Assembly: GCA_003116875.1 (NCBI GenBank)
Contig: BCKT01000014.1
Coordinates: 566,149-630,148 of the forward strand
DNA length: 64,000 nt
Direction of reading: 5' to 3'
Source of the DNA: Takashimella koratensis
Lineage: Eukaryota; Basidiomycota; Tremellomycetes; Trichosporonales; Tetragoniomycetaceae
Both the position numbers and the translations under genes were made by a program. Positions 55,289 to 64,000 of this stretch are shown here, piece by piece; position 1 is the stretch's first letter, and every line of letters starts with the position of its first letter. The notes beneath the pieces are model-generated. The model saw nothing but the letters and a program-made list of their open reading frames with translations. It was not told where the DNA came from and did no database searches.

Positions 55289-55981
55289 ATGGATGCCAAC
55301 TCGGACGATGTATCCACCACGACCATCGCCCGCATCAACGATGTGCCGACATGTCTCTCAGAAGAGGACCAAATCGTTGCCACGGAGCTTCTGAGAGACA
55401 TCAAAACCCGGAAAAAAACGCTTGCGCAGCTCGCACTCAAATCTAAAAAACTTCTCGAGCAACTCGAATCCTGTCGGAAAAACGCCGCCGATTGTCGAAA
55501 GGATCGCGCGGAGGCGGAAACACGTCTGTTGAGTTTCCAAGCGAAGTCAAGGGCAACGTTGCAAAGTCTCAAAATGCTGCAACAGCAAAGGGAAACAGCA
55601 GAACAAGAAGCCTCCTCCCACCGCTACGCTCAGGAGAGCGACCCCAGCCCGGATTCCCTCGCTTGGCTCTGGTACAGGAAATACAACGACAAAAATTCCG
55701 CCCTCTTTCTCAAGATACAGACCGCCAACAGTGATCACATGATGGCCGACAGCGATCTCGTCCATGGCCGCAGATACAGAGACGATATGCGCACCTTGTC
55801 GTCCAACTCAGCGAGCCACCTCGAAGACCTGAACAACGAGTTTTCAAAAGTCCGCACCGAGATACAGGAGACAATCAAGAAGGTCGACGATTCGGTCATC
55901 GCCCTCCAGTCACTGTACAAGAGGTACGGTTTTGATGCGGAAGAGACGCTTTCCAACTTGCTCCGCGAGTTGCATGTGTGA
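55289..55981 (+). CDS. Small coiled-coil protein 2, unknown function
   Basis: 230 aa in one exon from the ATG at 55289. After a short Asp/Ser/Thr-rich leader it is almost wholly helical: IKTRKKTLAQLALKSKKLL, a Cys/Arg/Lys helix (ESCRKNAADCRKDRAEAE), a Gln/Glu helix, then a break around SPDSLAWLWYRKYNDKN, and a last helix pair (FSKVRTEIQETIKKVDDSV, LQSLYKRYGFDAEETLSNLL). The C-terminal element Y-x2-YGFDxEExL corresponds to YETHGVDVGTVFDRL at the end of gene 3. No membrane segment or known domain. A tether or scaffold role would fit but is not shown. Confidence 0.65.
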   Translation: MDANSDDVSTTTIARINDVPTCLSEEDQIVATELLRDIKTRKKTLAQLALKSKKLLEQLESCRKNAADCRKDRAEAETRLLSFQAKSRATLQSLKMLQQQRETAEQEASSHRYAQESDPSPDSLAWLWYRKYNDKNSALFLKIQTANSDHMMADSDLVHGRRYRDDMRTLSSNSASHLEDLNNEFSKVRTEIQETIKKVDDSVIALQSLYKRYGFDAEETLSNLLRELHV

Positions 55982-56596
55982 TGGGTATCGCTGGTGGGTC
56001 CCTTTGGTAGACCGTAACTGTGACTACAATGCAAGCAAGGACTGTGGGTTGTAGAATACAATATTTGACAAGGAGTACCAAGGCTATCACTGGGCTGTAT
56101 ATAAATGTCTATGGCCTTGCTTCATGTACTCCTCTCTCTTGTCCAGAGTGGCAGGTCTCCATCCTTTGGTGGCGTCCACCGTAAGGGTAGTTTACGGTCG
56201 AGTAGGCCGGTATCCGTGACAGCATGATCAACACTCGCAACAGTCCTCGTCATGTTTGAAGTCCGCATCTTGGTTCGAGATTGACCCATGGGGCGAGCGA
56301 GGCCTTGATCATTTTCTTCCGAAGGTGAAAGGAAGAGTTGTGATGGCTGGGGTGAACTTTCTACGGCGCCTGTTTTGTATGCTTCCTGCTTCTCAGTCCC
56401 GTACGACGTCGATATTTGTTTCCTCTGCATCGGTTTCCCGCTGTGACGTTTCCTATGTTGTGAATTTCATACTTGCTTCATGGGCCTTCAGACCTTAGCG
56501 TTATCAAGCATATGAGGCGATGCATGAGCCACTGGCGTTCCGCATCCGCCAGCTATCAATGGAAGATCAAGTCCGTTGACGAGCACGTTGATGACG

Positions 56597-56676
56597 GCAC
56601 TCCGGATGAAGCAAATGCACTCGGGATGAAACAATTGCACTCGGGATGAAGCAATTGCACTCGGGATGAAGCAAAG
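56597..56676. repeat. Tandem repeat, 4 x 20 bp
   Basis: Four direct units of GCACTCGGGATGAAGCAATT, the first and last slightly diverged (CC for CG; AAAT or AAAG for AATT). Seen directly by alignment of the four units. Confidence 0.95.
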
Positions 56677-57326
56677 AGTTACCATAAACGCACTTAGCAT
56701 TGTTGCTCCGTACTATTCCACAGGATTTGACTGACGGTGATGTCTGCTAGGAACGCGTCAGTCTCAAGCCATGCCTTCCCCGCAACCATCGGGCAGGGAA
56801 GAGACGCCCGGAGGGTCTTTTATGAGGATGGGGAGGTAAGATTTCCACATGAAGAGACCAGACCAATAAATTGCACGAAGGCCCACGAGTGGAGGGAGAA
56901 GATTCCGCCTTGTTGAAGCCTTATCTCAATTTTGATATCATTGTAGAGCTTCTGTTTTGCTCGCTTCGGTAGATATTGGCGGCATTCGGACGGAAGGTAC
57001 TGGCTCTCTGTACTTTGAGGAAGGCTTTCGGACCGAAACTTCAGTCAGCGGTCTCCACGAAGGCGTCACGCGGCTATCTCTCACTTGAGGTGTCAAGAAG
57101 ACTCTGCTTTTAGCCGGACTTCCTCTCTTCTTGTTCATGTGTGGGTTATCAAGCCTATATCTTCCAGCTAGACACGAAGGCGTTTGGGTGGAGGCAGTTC
57201 AACAAGTCGGTTTGGAAGGCGACTCGTATAGTAATGCCTCCCCACAGAGGCTCAGCTGATAGGACCACGCTTGCGCACGATGGCCACTCGGACGGGCGCA
57301 AAGCAGGTCGCGGCGTCGTGACAAGG

Positions 57327-57334
57327 TATAAATA
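57327..57334 (+). promoter_or_regulatory. TATA box of coiled-coil gene 3
   Basis: TATAAATA, 105 bp upstream of the ATG at 57432, a normal fungal distance. Confidence 0.6.
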
Positions 57335-57431
57335 GTGACATAATTTTACCTGGTTGATTTCGCTTCTCACACTTTTCCCTCCCCATACTTCGACCACTAT
57401 CACAGCTCCCGCTCAACAGACACTTCATCTC

Positions 57432-57899
57432 ATGCCGACCCTGAGCGCTTGGGACGTCGTTCCCGAGAGTCTCCCCGCCGACGTCAAATCAAAAGCGGAG
57501 ACCCACATCTCCGCAATTCGAGATGAGGTGGAAATCTGCAAAGGGATCGAAGCGCGACACACCGAGCTTACGGCCCAATACGCAAAGATCCAAACCGAGA
57601 CCGCCGCTTTCCGAGATGCAAACATTCCCAAGACGAACGACGTTTCCAACCCGAACACACAAGCCACTCTGAATGAGCTACTCGTCGCGAGATCGGTCGA
57701 GGGGTACTCGTTGGCTCTGCAGCAGGAGCTCCTCGAGAAGGAAAACAGCTTGGAGGAGGTGAATACGGAGTTGTCAGAGATACCTTCCAGGCGTCGAACC
57801 GCGACCGCCAGCCTCGAGAACTCCTGGAAGAATTACCGATCATTCTACGAGACGCACGGTGTCGATGTCGGAACCGTTTTTGATAGGCTTCCGACTTGA
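57432..57899 (+). CDS. Small coiled-coil protein 3, unknown function
   Basis: 155 aa in one exon. After MPTLSAWDVVPESLPADV it is helical throughout: VKSKAETHISAIRDEVEICK, TELTAQYAKIQTETAAF, a loop with Asn/Pro, ALQQELLEKENSLEEVNTEL, then ATASLENSWKNYRSFYETHG and the end VDVGTVFDRL. The last element recurs in gene 2. No domain, signal or membrane segment recognised. The short TATA-to-ATG distance and clean C/T-rich leader support expression. Confidence 0.65.
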   Translation: MPTLSAWDVVPESLPADVKSKAETHISAIRDEVEICKGIEARHTELTAQYAKIQTETAAFRDANIPKTNDVSNPNTQATLNELLVARSVEGYSLALQQELLEKENSLEEVNTELSEIPSRRRTATASLENSWKNYRSFYETHGVDVGTVFDRLPT

Positions 57900-59120
57900 A
57901 TAGACCGTTGTCCTCTGGCGGCGACTGCGACTCCGACGAATGTGCTTGGGCTTGGCGTTGGAGGATGAAAAGGGTGCGAGGCTTTGATGTGGGGTTCTGT
58001 TTACACCAGTAGTGGCTCCACCCGCTAGCGTTCTGATCTCCAAGTACATACAGCTTCAACGCGCTATGGGACCGACAGATACTTACAAACCCAATGAGTG
58101 AATGATCGCTTTTTCACAATATACTGTATATCCAGTCCTATCGACAGGAACCAGTTGTCGCTCTCCCATGCGATCCATCCATCAAACTGGCGTCCCAGTG
58201 TCAGTGGTGCCATGGTCGCTCAAAGATCTCGATAAAGGCGTTACTGGTAGTCCACACCTCCTCCTCTTATTAAGCGGTCAACTTGTCCTGCAGACATAGA
58301 AACTTCTAACGCTATGGCGTCTTCATGGAGGTTCTTTCCTTCTATGTCAAACAAGCCTTGAAGGACCGGTGGACAAGGGTTGCCGATGGCGCAGCTCTGT
58401 TGAATCAACTGTTATGCTGTGTTGCAGGCGAAAAGCAATCGAGAACAGCCTGCATACCTCTAATTTGCCGAGTGAAGCAACGCGTATCATCGTACCTGAA
58501 CTAGCTGCCAAGAGGGCGAAGGAATCGATGAGGATGATAGAAACTGGACAACGACCCGCCAGCTCGACACAGTACTGTATGACTAAGCCTGGGTAGTATC
58601 TGATGCACTCGAGTGACCCATGCATAGGGTTAAACACAAAAGTCATTTAGACTTTGCCTGATCTGCTCAGTGGGTCTCCGCCACCAGTCGCCACGGGAGA
58701 TTTTGTGGAGGTGGACCGAGTTTTGAACTTTGCTGCACCTTGCTTTCTCCTCCTCTCCCTTCTCCGACATCATCCTCCATCCCGACTCATCCACTCGCGA
58801 CCTCCATCCTACATTAATCCATCCACTTCTCAGACATCTCTATCCATATCTGCGCATACCCAAGCAACCCTCTGCTCTATACGTTTTTTCCTCTCGGCCT
58901 ACCGACAACCTATCGATTTACGCGTATCCGGAGGCCTCGAATGGCCGATTCTTAATTTTACCCGACTGCTCCTTCCCGACGTCTCCGCCGCACTGCTCGC
59001 GACCGACAGCGACTTGAAGACGGTCTCTACAGCGATTTCTACGAAAGAGGAGAGTGACGACAGTGGAGGAGTGAGCGGTCAGTCCCGTGGATATCAATCT
59101 CTCTCGTTGTCTTTGCAACC
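57900..59120. promoter_or_regulatory. Intergenic region before TAF12
   Basis: About 1.2 kb. C/T-rich from 58740 onwards, as a leader for TAF12. Short frames around 58350-58650 have no recognisable content. Confidence 0.5.
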
Positions 59121-60810
59121 ATGGCGGCCAACAACAACATGAAAAACCTCAACCACCAGTTAGACCAGCTGGTGGTTCGATTCCCCAATCTTCTCACCGA
59201 GGCAGAGCGCACGCTTTCCGACAACCAACGGCATGCGTTAATTGCGAAGCGTATCCAGGATGCGAAGAACAAGACTGCGGCAGCGCAGCAGGCTCAGGCG
59301 CAGGCAGCGGGCGGGCAGGTAGCGGACGGAGGTGGTGGGCCGGCGCAGACACCGGCGCAGGTGCAGGCGCAGGTGCAGGCACAGGCGAGGCAGATGGCGG
59401 CGGGTGGGATGGTGCGACCTCCAATGAATGTCCCGGGAGTCAACGTCCAGCAGCAAGCGGCGATGGCGAGCCCACGAGTCGGTGCGGTCCCACCAGGAAT
59501 GATGAACCAGCAGCAGATGCAGGGGCAGGTGAGTTACGACGGTCGCTGAAACAGAAAGATGATTTCCTGACCCCCATCTTGCAGCAATTCAACGACCAGA
59601 TTCGGATGCAGCAGCAACAGTTTCAACAGCAGCAGCAGTTACAACAGTTCCAACAACAGATCCAACAGCAACAGCAGCAGCAGCTCGCGAACAACCCACA
59701 ACTGCAGGCGAAAATGGCAGCGATGCTTGCAGCGTCAAGGCAGACTCCGCAACAACAACCCGGTCAGCAGCCGTTGCAACCTCCCCAACAACAGCAGCAG
59801 AACCAACCCCTCCAGCAACCGGCCCAACCGGGGCAAACGCCGCAGCAGTCGACACCCCACTCGAACAACCTCGCGTCCCCGTCACCCCAAGCCATGGCCC
59901 ATCAGTCCCCGATCACCAGTACCGGCATGTCGAATCAGTCGCCATCGCAGGGCCAGACTCGTGCCGACATGAGCTCGATCGTGAAGGCTTTGCCCAAACT
60001 GCTACACATGAAGCAGTCCAACCAGCTCGCGCCGGAACTCCAGGCGACTGTGAGTACTGCATTTTGATCTTAAGTTCTACGCTGACAAATTTATAGTTTG
60101 ACAACTTGATCCAAACGCCCGAGGCGAAAGAGTACATCAGCAACCTCATGGCGAACCAGGCGTACCGGAACAGCATGCAGATGGGTAACATGCAGCAGCA
60201 GATGAACGCGGCCAACCCTCAGCAGCAGCACGCGGCGATGATGGCGCAGATGGCTCAGATGGCGCAGATGGGTCAACAGCAGCAGCAGCCGCCTGGGATG
60301 CCGAACATTCGACCCAACCAGGCGATGCCGAACGCCCAACAGCTCAACCCGCAACAGATGGCGCAACTCGTCCAGCAGTTCCAACCGATGGGCCACCCGG
60401 GCCAGATGGGGACGACGCCGCAAATGCAGATGCAACAGCAGCAGCAGCAGAACCAGCTCGCCAACCAGCTCCGACAACAACAACAATTCCAGGCACTCTC
60501 GCAGCAACAAAACGTCGGAGCTGGCAACGTCGCGGTCAACATGAACCTCGGTCGATCGACACCCGTCCCGCCTCACGCCGCGTTACCGAACCAGCCTGGG
60601 ATGCAGATGCAGGGGACTCCGGACATGGCGCAAATGAAAGCGGCTCAGATCGCGCAGGCTCAGGTTCTCGCCCAAGCCCAAGCGCAGGCGAGGGCTCAAC
60701 AAGCGCAGGTTCAATTATACCACCAACAGCAACAGCAGCAGCAACAGGTGCAGGGACAACTGCAGCCCGGGCAACAGCAACCGAATTCGCAGCAACAGGC
60801 CCAGCTCATG

Positions 60811-60844
<34 letters not shown>

Positions 60845-62846
60845 TGCAGCTGCAACAGCAACAGCAACCGCCTCAGCAGCAGCAACCGCCCGCCCAGCAA
60901 CAAACACCCCATATGCAGCCGCAACAGTCACTCCTACAGCAAGCCCAACCGCAACAGCTGCAACAACCGCTCCAACCCCCTGCTTCTGGTCAGCAACAAC
61001 TCCCGAATCAACCACAGGGGCAGCCGCAACAACCGGGGCAGCCCGGGGCTCCGGCAAACTTTGGTTCGCCACGACAACCCTCGGGACCGAACATTGCGCA
61101 GATCCGACAATATCTCCTCGGCCTCTCCGATGAGGAGCGAGAAGCCAAGTTCAAAGCGGTATGTTCTGCTCCTTAGTTGGAGTTAGACTGACCCTTACTT
61201 GGAATTAGACTGACGAATCGCAGAGCCCCCAATTGCAACGATTCTGGTACAGCAAGGTCAACCCACAAGGGGCGCCGATGGCGGCGGCTGGTGCGGCGTC
61301 GGTGGGAACGCCTGGCCAGGCAGTATCATCACCAAGTCTCAATGGCGTTACCGTCCGTCCACCTGGTGTGCAGCCTCCTCCAAATAGCGCACTCCCCGGC
61401 CTCCACATCCCTGCCGGGCGCCAGCGCAACATGTCGCAGTCGGGCGCGGTCCCAGGCGTTGGATCGCCACAGACTCGACCTCCCCCACTCAACGTTTCGA
61501 ACCTGGCCACGGTGTCGTCACAAAACGCGATGATCCAGCGGATGATGCAGCAGGGCTTCCCGATCGCACCGCAGGGCCAGGCCCCCGTTATCCGACCGCC
61601 ACAACAGCAACTCCCTCCTCAGGGCCCGCTCATGCCGTTGTCCATCTCTATCCCCAACTCACAAATCACCCCTGCGGTTATCATGAGCGAGATGGCCAAG
61701 CGACCCGACCTGGCGCACCAGCACCTGAGTGCGCTGCGAGCGACCAACGAGGGGACAGTGGCGGCCGCTGCGGCGGCGGCGGTGGCTGCTGCAGCAAATC
61801 TGGACCGGGGTAATTCGACAGCTGCGAGAGCGACGTGGGAGCCGAGCACAGAGTATGACAAGGATCTCGGGGAAAAGTTGCGCGGGATGTATCAACCTGT
61901 CGGGATGGACGGGCGCGTCAGCCTTCGAAGGCGGTACGCGACCAACCCGATTCTCGGAGAAGCCACGGGCGAGCGAATTCCAGCCGAGCTCAAGGCATTG
62001 ACGGAGAGTATCGGGCTATCGGTGCAAGGGAAGAAAGAGGAGCAGAAAGCTGGCCTCCCGGGGACACACAAGCGCAAGATCCAGGACGTCGCGGATACCG
62101 TCGACCGATCGTTGGATGTCACAGACAACGGGGTTCAGGATGTAAGTGATGCCGAGAGAAAAAGAGGAGTAAGCTGATGGCTGGAAAGCTGTTATACGTG
62201 ATCCACGACGAGTACGTGGACAGTATAGGTTCAGCAGGGTGTATGCTTGCCAAGCACCGCAAGTCGAGCACTGTGGAGCGGAAAGACATCCAGCTTGGTC
62301 TCGGTGAGTCCAGGTTCAGATCTGTTACAACGAAGAACACAAGCTGATCTCTTGTTTTTTTGCGCCTCAGAACTCGTTTACGGTCGCACGATCCCTGGGT
62401 TCTCGTCCGATGCGATCAGGCTAGACCAAGCACGTTCAAGTCGGCGCGTGGCGACTGCTCCGTCTGCTCAGCGCGCTGTCAAGCTCCGCGCAGTGACTGA
62501 TGCCAAGGCCAAGTGGCGGACCGAGAAAGAAGAGGCTCGGGCAGCCGCGATCGCTGCGGAAGCTGCCGCAGCTCTCGGCGGGGGTTTACCCACCCAAGTC
62601 GAGTTTGAGTTGGGGATGCCGAATGGTGTCATGGTCAATGGTGACGCTGGAAGTGTTGGGGCAGGAGGCGCAGGTGCAGAGGGAGCTGGAGTGAATGGGC
62701 AACCGTCAAGACAAGGATCGATGCTTTTGGATCCACCAAAGATCGTCGAGCTCCCATCGTCGCCTATCCCACAAAATGGCGCACCGACACCTCCGGTGAA
62801 CACGCATGCGACTCCGCCCGTCATGCTCACTTCGATCCTCGCGTAA
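59121..62846 (+). CDS. TAF12: TFIID/SAGA subunit Taf12
   Basis: Taf12 pairs with Taf4 in TFIID and with Ada1 in SAGA through a histone fold. Exons 59121-59528, 59585-60049, 60097-61158, about 61224-62141, 62189-62303 and 62371-62846 give about 1,147 aa. The histone fold is near residues 930-1005: HKRKIQDVADTVDRSLD, then LLYVIHDEYVDSIGSAGCMLAKHRKSSTVERKDIQLGLELVYGRTIPGF, matching Taf12 throughout. The N-terminal 600 residues are dominated by Gln runs coded by mixed CAG/CAA. A conserved-looking YLLGLSDEEREAKFKA and a Pro/Gln-rich linker follow. The C-terminal 130 residues are Ala/Gly-rich. Most Taf12 proteins are far shorter (yeast about 540, human about 160). Exon 4 may instead start at 61209, five residues earlier in frame. 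Confidence 0.93.
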
Positions 62847-63685
62847 GGCGTGGCGTCTATTTTGTGGTCGAAGGAGGGATAGAGTGAGGTATGTTTATAG
62901 TGTCCTGTCAGTGAGAGATGAGTTTGTATCATTGTCGTCATCTGTGATGGTCCTGCGAAGGTGGGAGCAGGGGTGAAGGGCGGAGAAGGTGGGAGGGAAA
63001 TTCACATTGTCTGCCACGTTGAGTGCGGGTATAATCAAGAGCCAGCATCCTCATTTACAGCGATCCAAAATAGCCAAACCTTTTGGCTAGTCTGATTAGC
63101 TGAGAAGTGTTCTGTAGAGAGAGAGAAAGAGCGAGAGACCAAGGGGTCGAGCAAGTAGCGCGCGTTGCATGTATTCATAATTCAATGAACCCAGAATCAG
63201 ATGACATGAGAAGCGTTCGGTGGATCACATCACTATGCATATCTATAGTACTCGAGTAAGGAGAGGTAGTGGGTGTATACAATATGGGACAGGGTGGTGT
63301 ACTGTATGTGACATGAGAAGACCGGGAACGGGGGCGTGAATCGTATGCTAGATGCGTGGTGGGGTTGGCAAAGGGCCGATGATGTGGGTCGTAGATGTAT
63401 GCTACATATGGTCGAGGAGGTGATGCAATAGGTGTTGAGGGTAGACGAGGCGATGGTCAGGGGTTTTGAAGGCGATGGGGACGGCGATGACGATGACAAT
63501 GGTAGGGTGTAGTGGTGACAGACACGAAGACGAAGATACCGGAACGAGAGCGACGATACACAATTCTGAACTAGACACGAGCAAACGCCGATCAATCGGG
63601 ACGGCGACGAAGATCCACATACACGAGGCATGAGGTATTCACAGACTCAAGGCTGGAATGTCGGGACCTGGTTTGGTTGGTTTGG
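62847..63685. other. Convergent 3' region
   Basis: About 840 bp between TAF12 and the reverse-strand gene at the right edge. AT-rich patches at 63160-63260. No gene recognised. Confidence 0.55.
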
Positions 63686-64000
63686 TCAGAAGTAAATTGG
63701 TTTCGGTTTCGGCGAGTCACCCGGTTTGAGTCCGACGAGTCGACTATCGATACGTCCCTTCTCGGCCTAGGCAGGTGTCTTATCAGCGCCAACTCTCTTG
63801 ACCTCGCTCTCTGCCTCTCTTAACTTCTCTGAAGCAGCTCCCTCATGTGTCTGGCATGTCAGCGTTCAACTCACCTCGGTCAGCGGCCCGCAGACGTCAG
63901 GGTGGCACGGGTGATATGCGCCATCGACGTTGGTGTAAGCTGTCTCGTACAGGACCTGAAGCCGAGCGGCGAGTGGTGGATGGGCCACAGCGCAGACTGC
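63686..64000 (-). CDS. C-terminal part of an unrecognised gene, truncated by the right edge
   Basis: On the reverse strand an exon 64000-63875 reads ...LQVLYETAYTNVDGAYHPC and then CHPDVCGPLTE up to a GTGAGT donor. A 108-nt intron ending CCTAG follows, and a last exon 63766-63686 reads AEKGRIDSRLVGLKPGDSPK to a TGA. Both exons are in phase and look like real protein, with several Cys/His in the first. The family is not recognised from 69 codons. Confidence 0.6.

Larger units (their letters stand above)
55982..57431. other. Intergenic region with tandem repeat
   Basis: About 1.45 kb, AT-richer than the housekeeping parts. Contains a 4 x 20-bp tandem repeat and the TATA box of gene 3. No gene recognised. 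Confidence 0.5.

Noticed and set aside
51815..58650. Transposon or retroelement as carrier of the duplications
   Set aside because: No terminal repeats, integrase, reverse transcriptase or transposase motifs were seen; a simple segmental duplication explains the data.

Overview
The window looks like nuclear DNA of a basidiomycete fungus, most probably a yeast-forming Tremellomycete. The basis is indirect: moderately GC-rich sequence, genes dense with short GT-AG introns (down to 34 nt) with CTNAY-like branch sites, pyrimidine-rich leaders, and core proteins (Set1, Taf12, P4-ATPase) with long low-complexity extensions. No species name is claimed. Exon borders were worked out by hand from frame continuity plus family similarity.

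Layout. 1-29.5 kb is ordinary housekeeping: a partial reverse-strand gene at the left edge, ISY1 (splicing), VTC4 (vacuolar polyphosphate polymerase), SET1 (H3K4 methyltransferase of COMPASS, reverse), an unrecognised nuclear-like protein (reverse), a mitochondrial PPR-like protein, a Dnf-type phospholipid flippase and SEC28 (epsilon-COP).

29.8-35.0 kb is an accessory island of four small intron-less genes without recognisable domains. The last two are paralogues of each other: one carries an in-frame TAA where its sister has Tyr, the other has lost its ATG to a frameshift. Their promoters and 3' flanks are duplicated too, and each 3' flank holds a doubled ~70-nt motif.

35.0-51.8 kb returns to conserved genes: an alpha/beta hydrolase, a SUR7/PalI-family membrane protein, RFA2 (RPA32), a Zn2Cys6 transcription factor, a TFIIIC subunit-6-like protein and an intracellular beta-mannosidase (type B).

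51.8-58 kb is a second accessory island. It holds three small intron-less coiled-coil genes, each behind a TATAAATA box, and between the first two lies a duplicated fossil of the beta-mannosidase 3' end (last intron and last exon included). The neighbouring gene and this young family therefore seem to have been copied together. A 4 x 20-bp tandem repeat and CA and GA microsatellites sit in the same stretch.

59.1-62.8 kb is TAF12 (TFIID/SAGA) with a very large glutamine-rich N-terminus, and a partial reverse-strand gene runs off the right edge.

No rRNA, tRNA, CRISPR array or intact transposon was recognised by eye. Many conserved genes act in gene expression (ISY1, SET1, TAF12, TFIIIC, Zn2Cys6 factor, RFA2), but nothing suggests a functional cluster. 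The best candidates for undescribed biology are the two islands of lineage-specific small genes.
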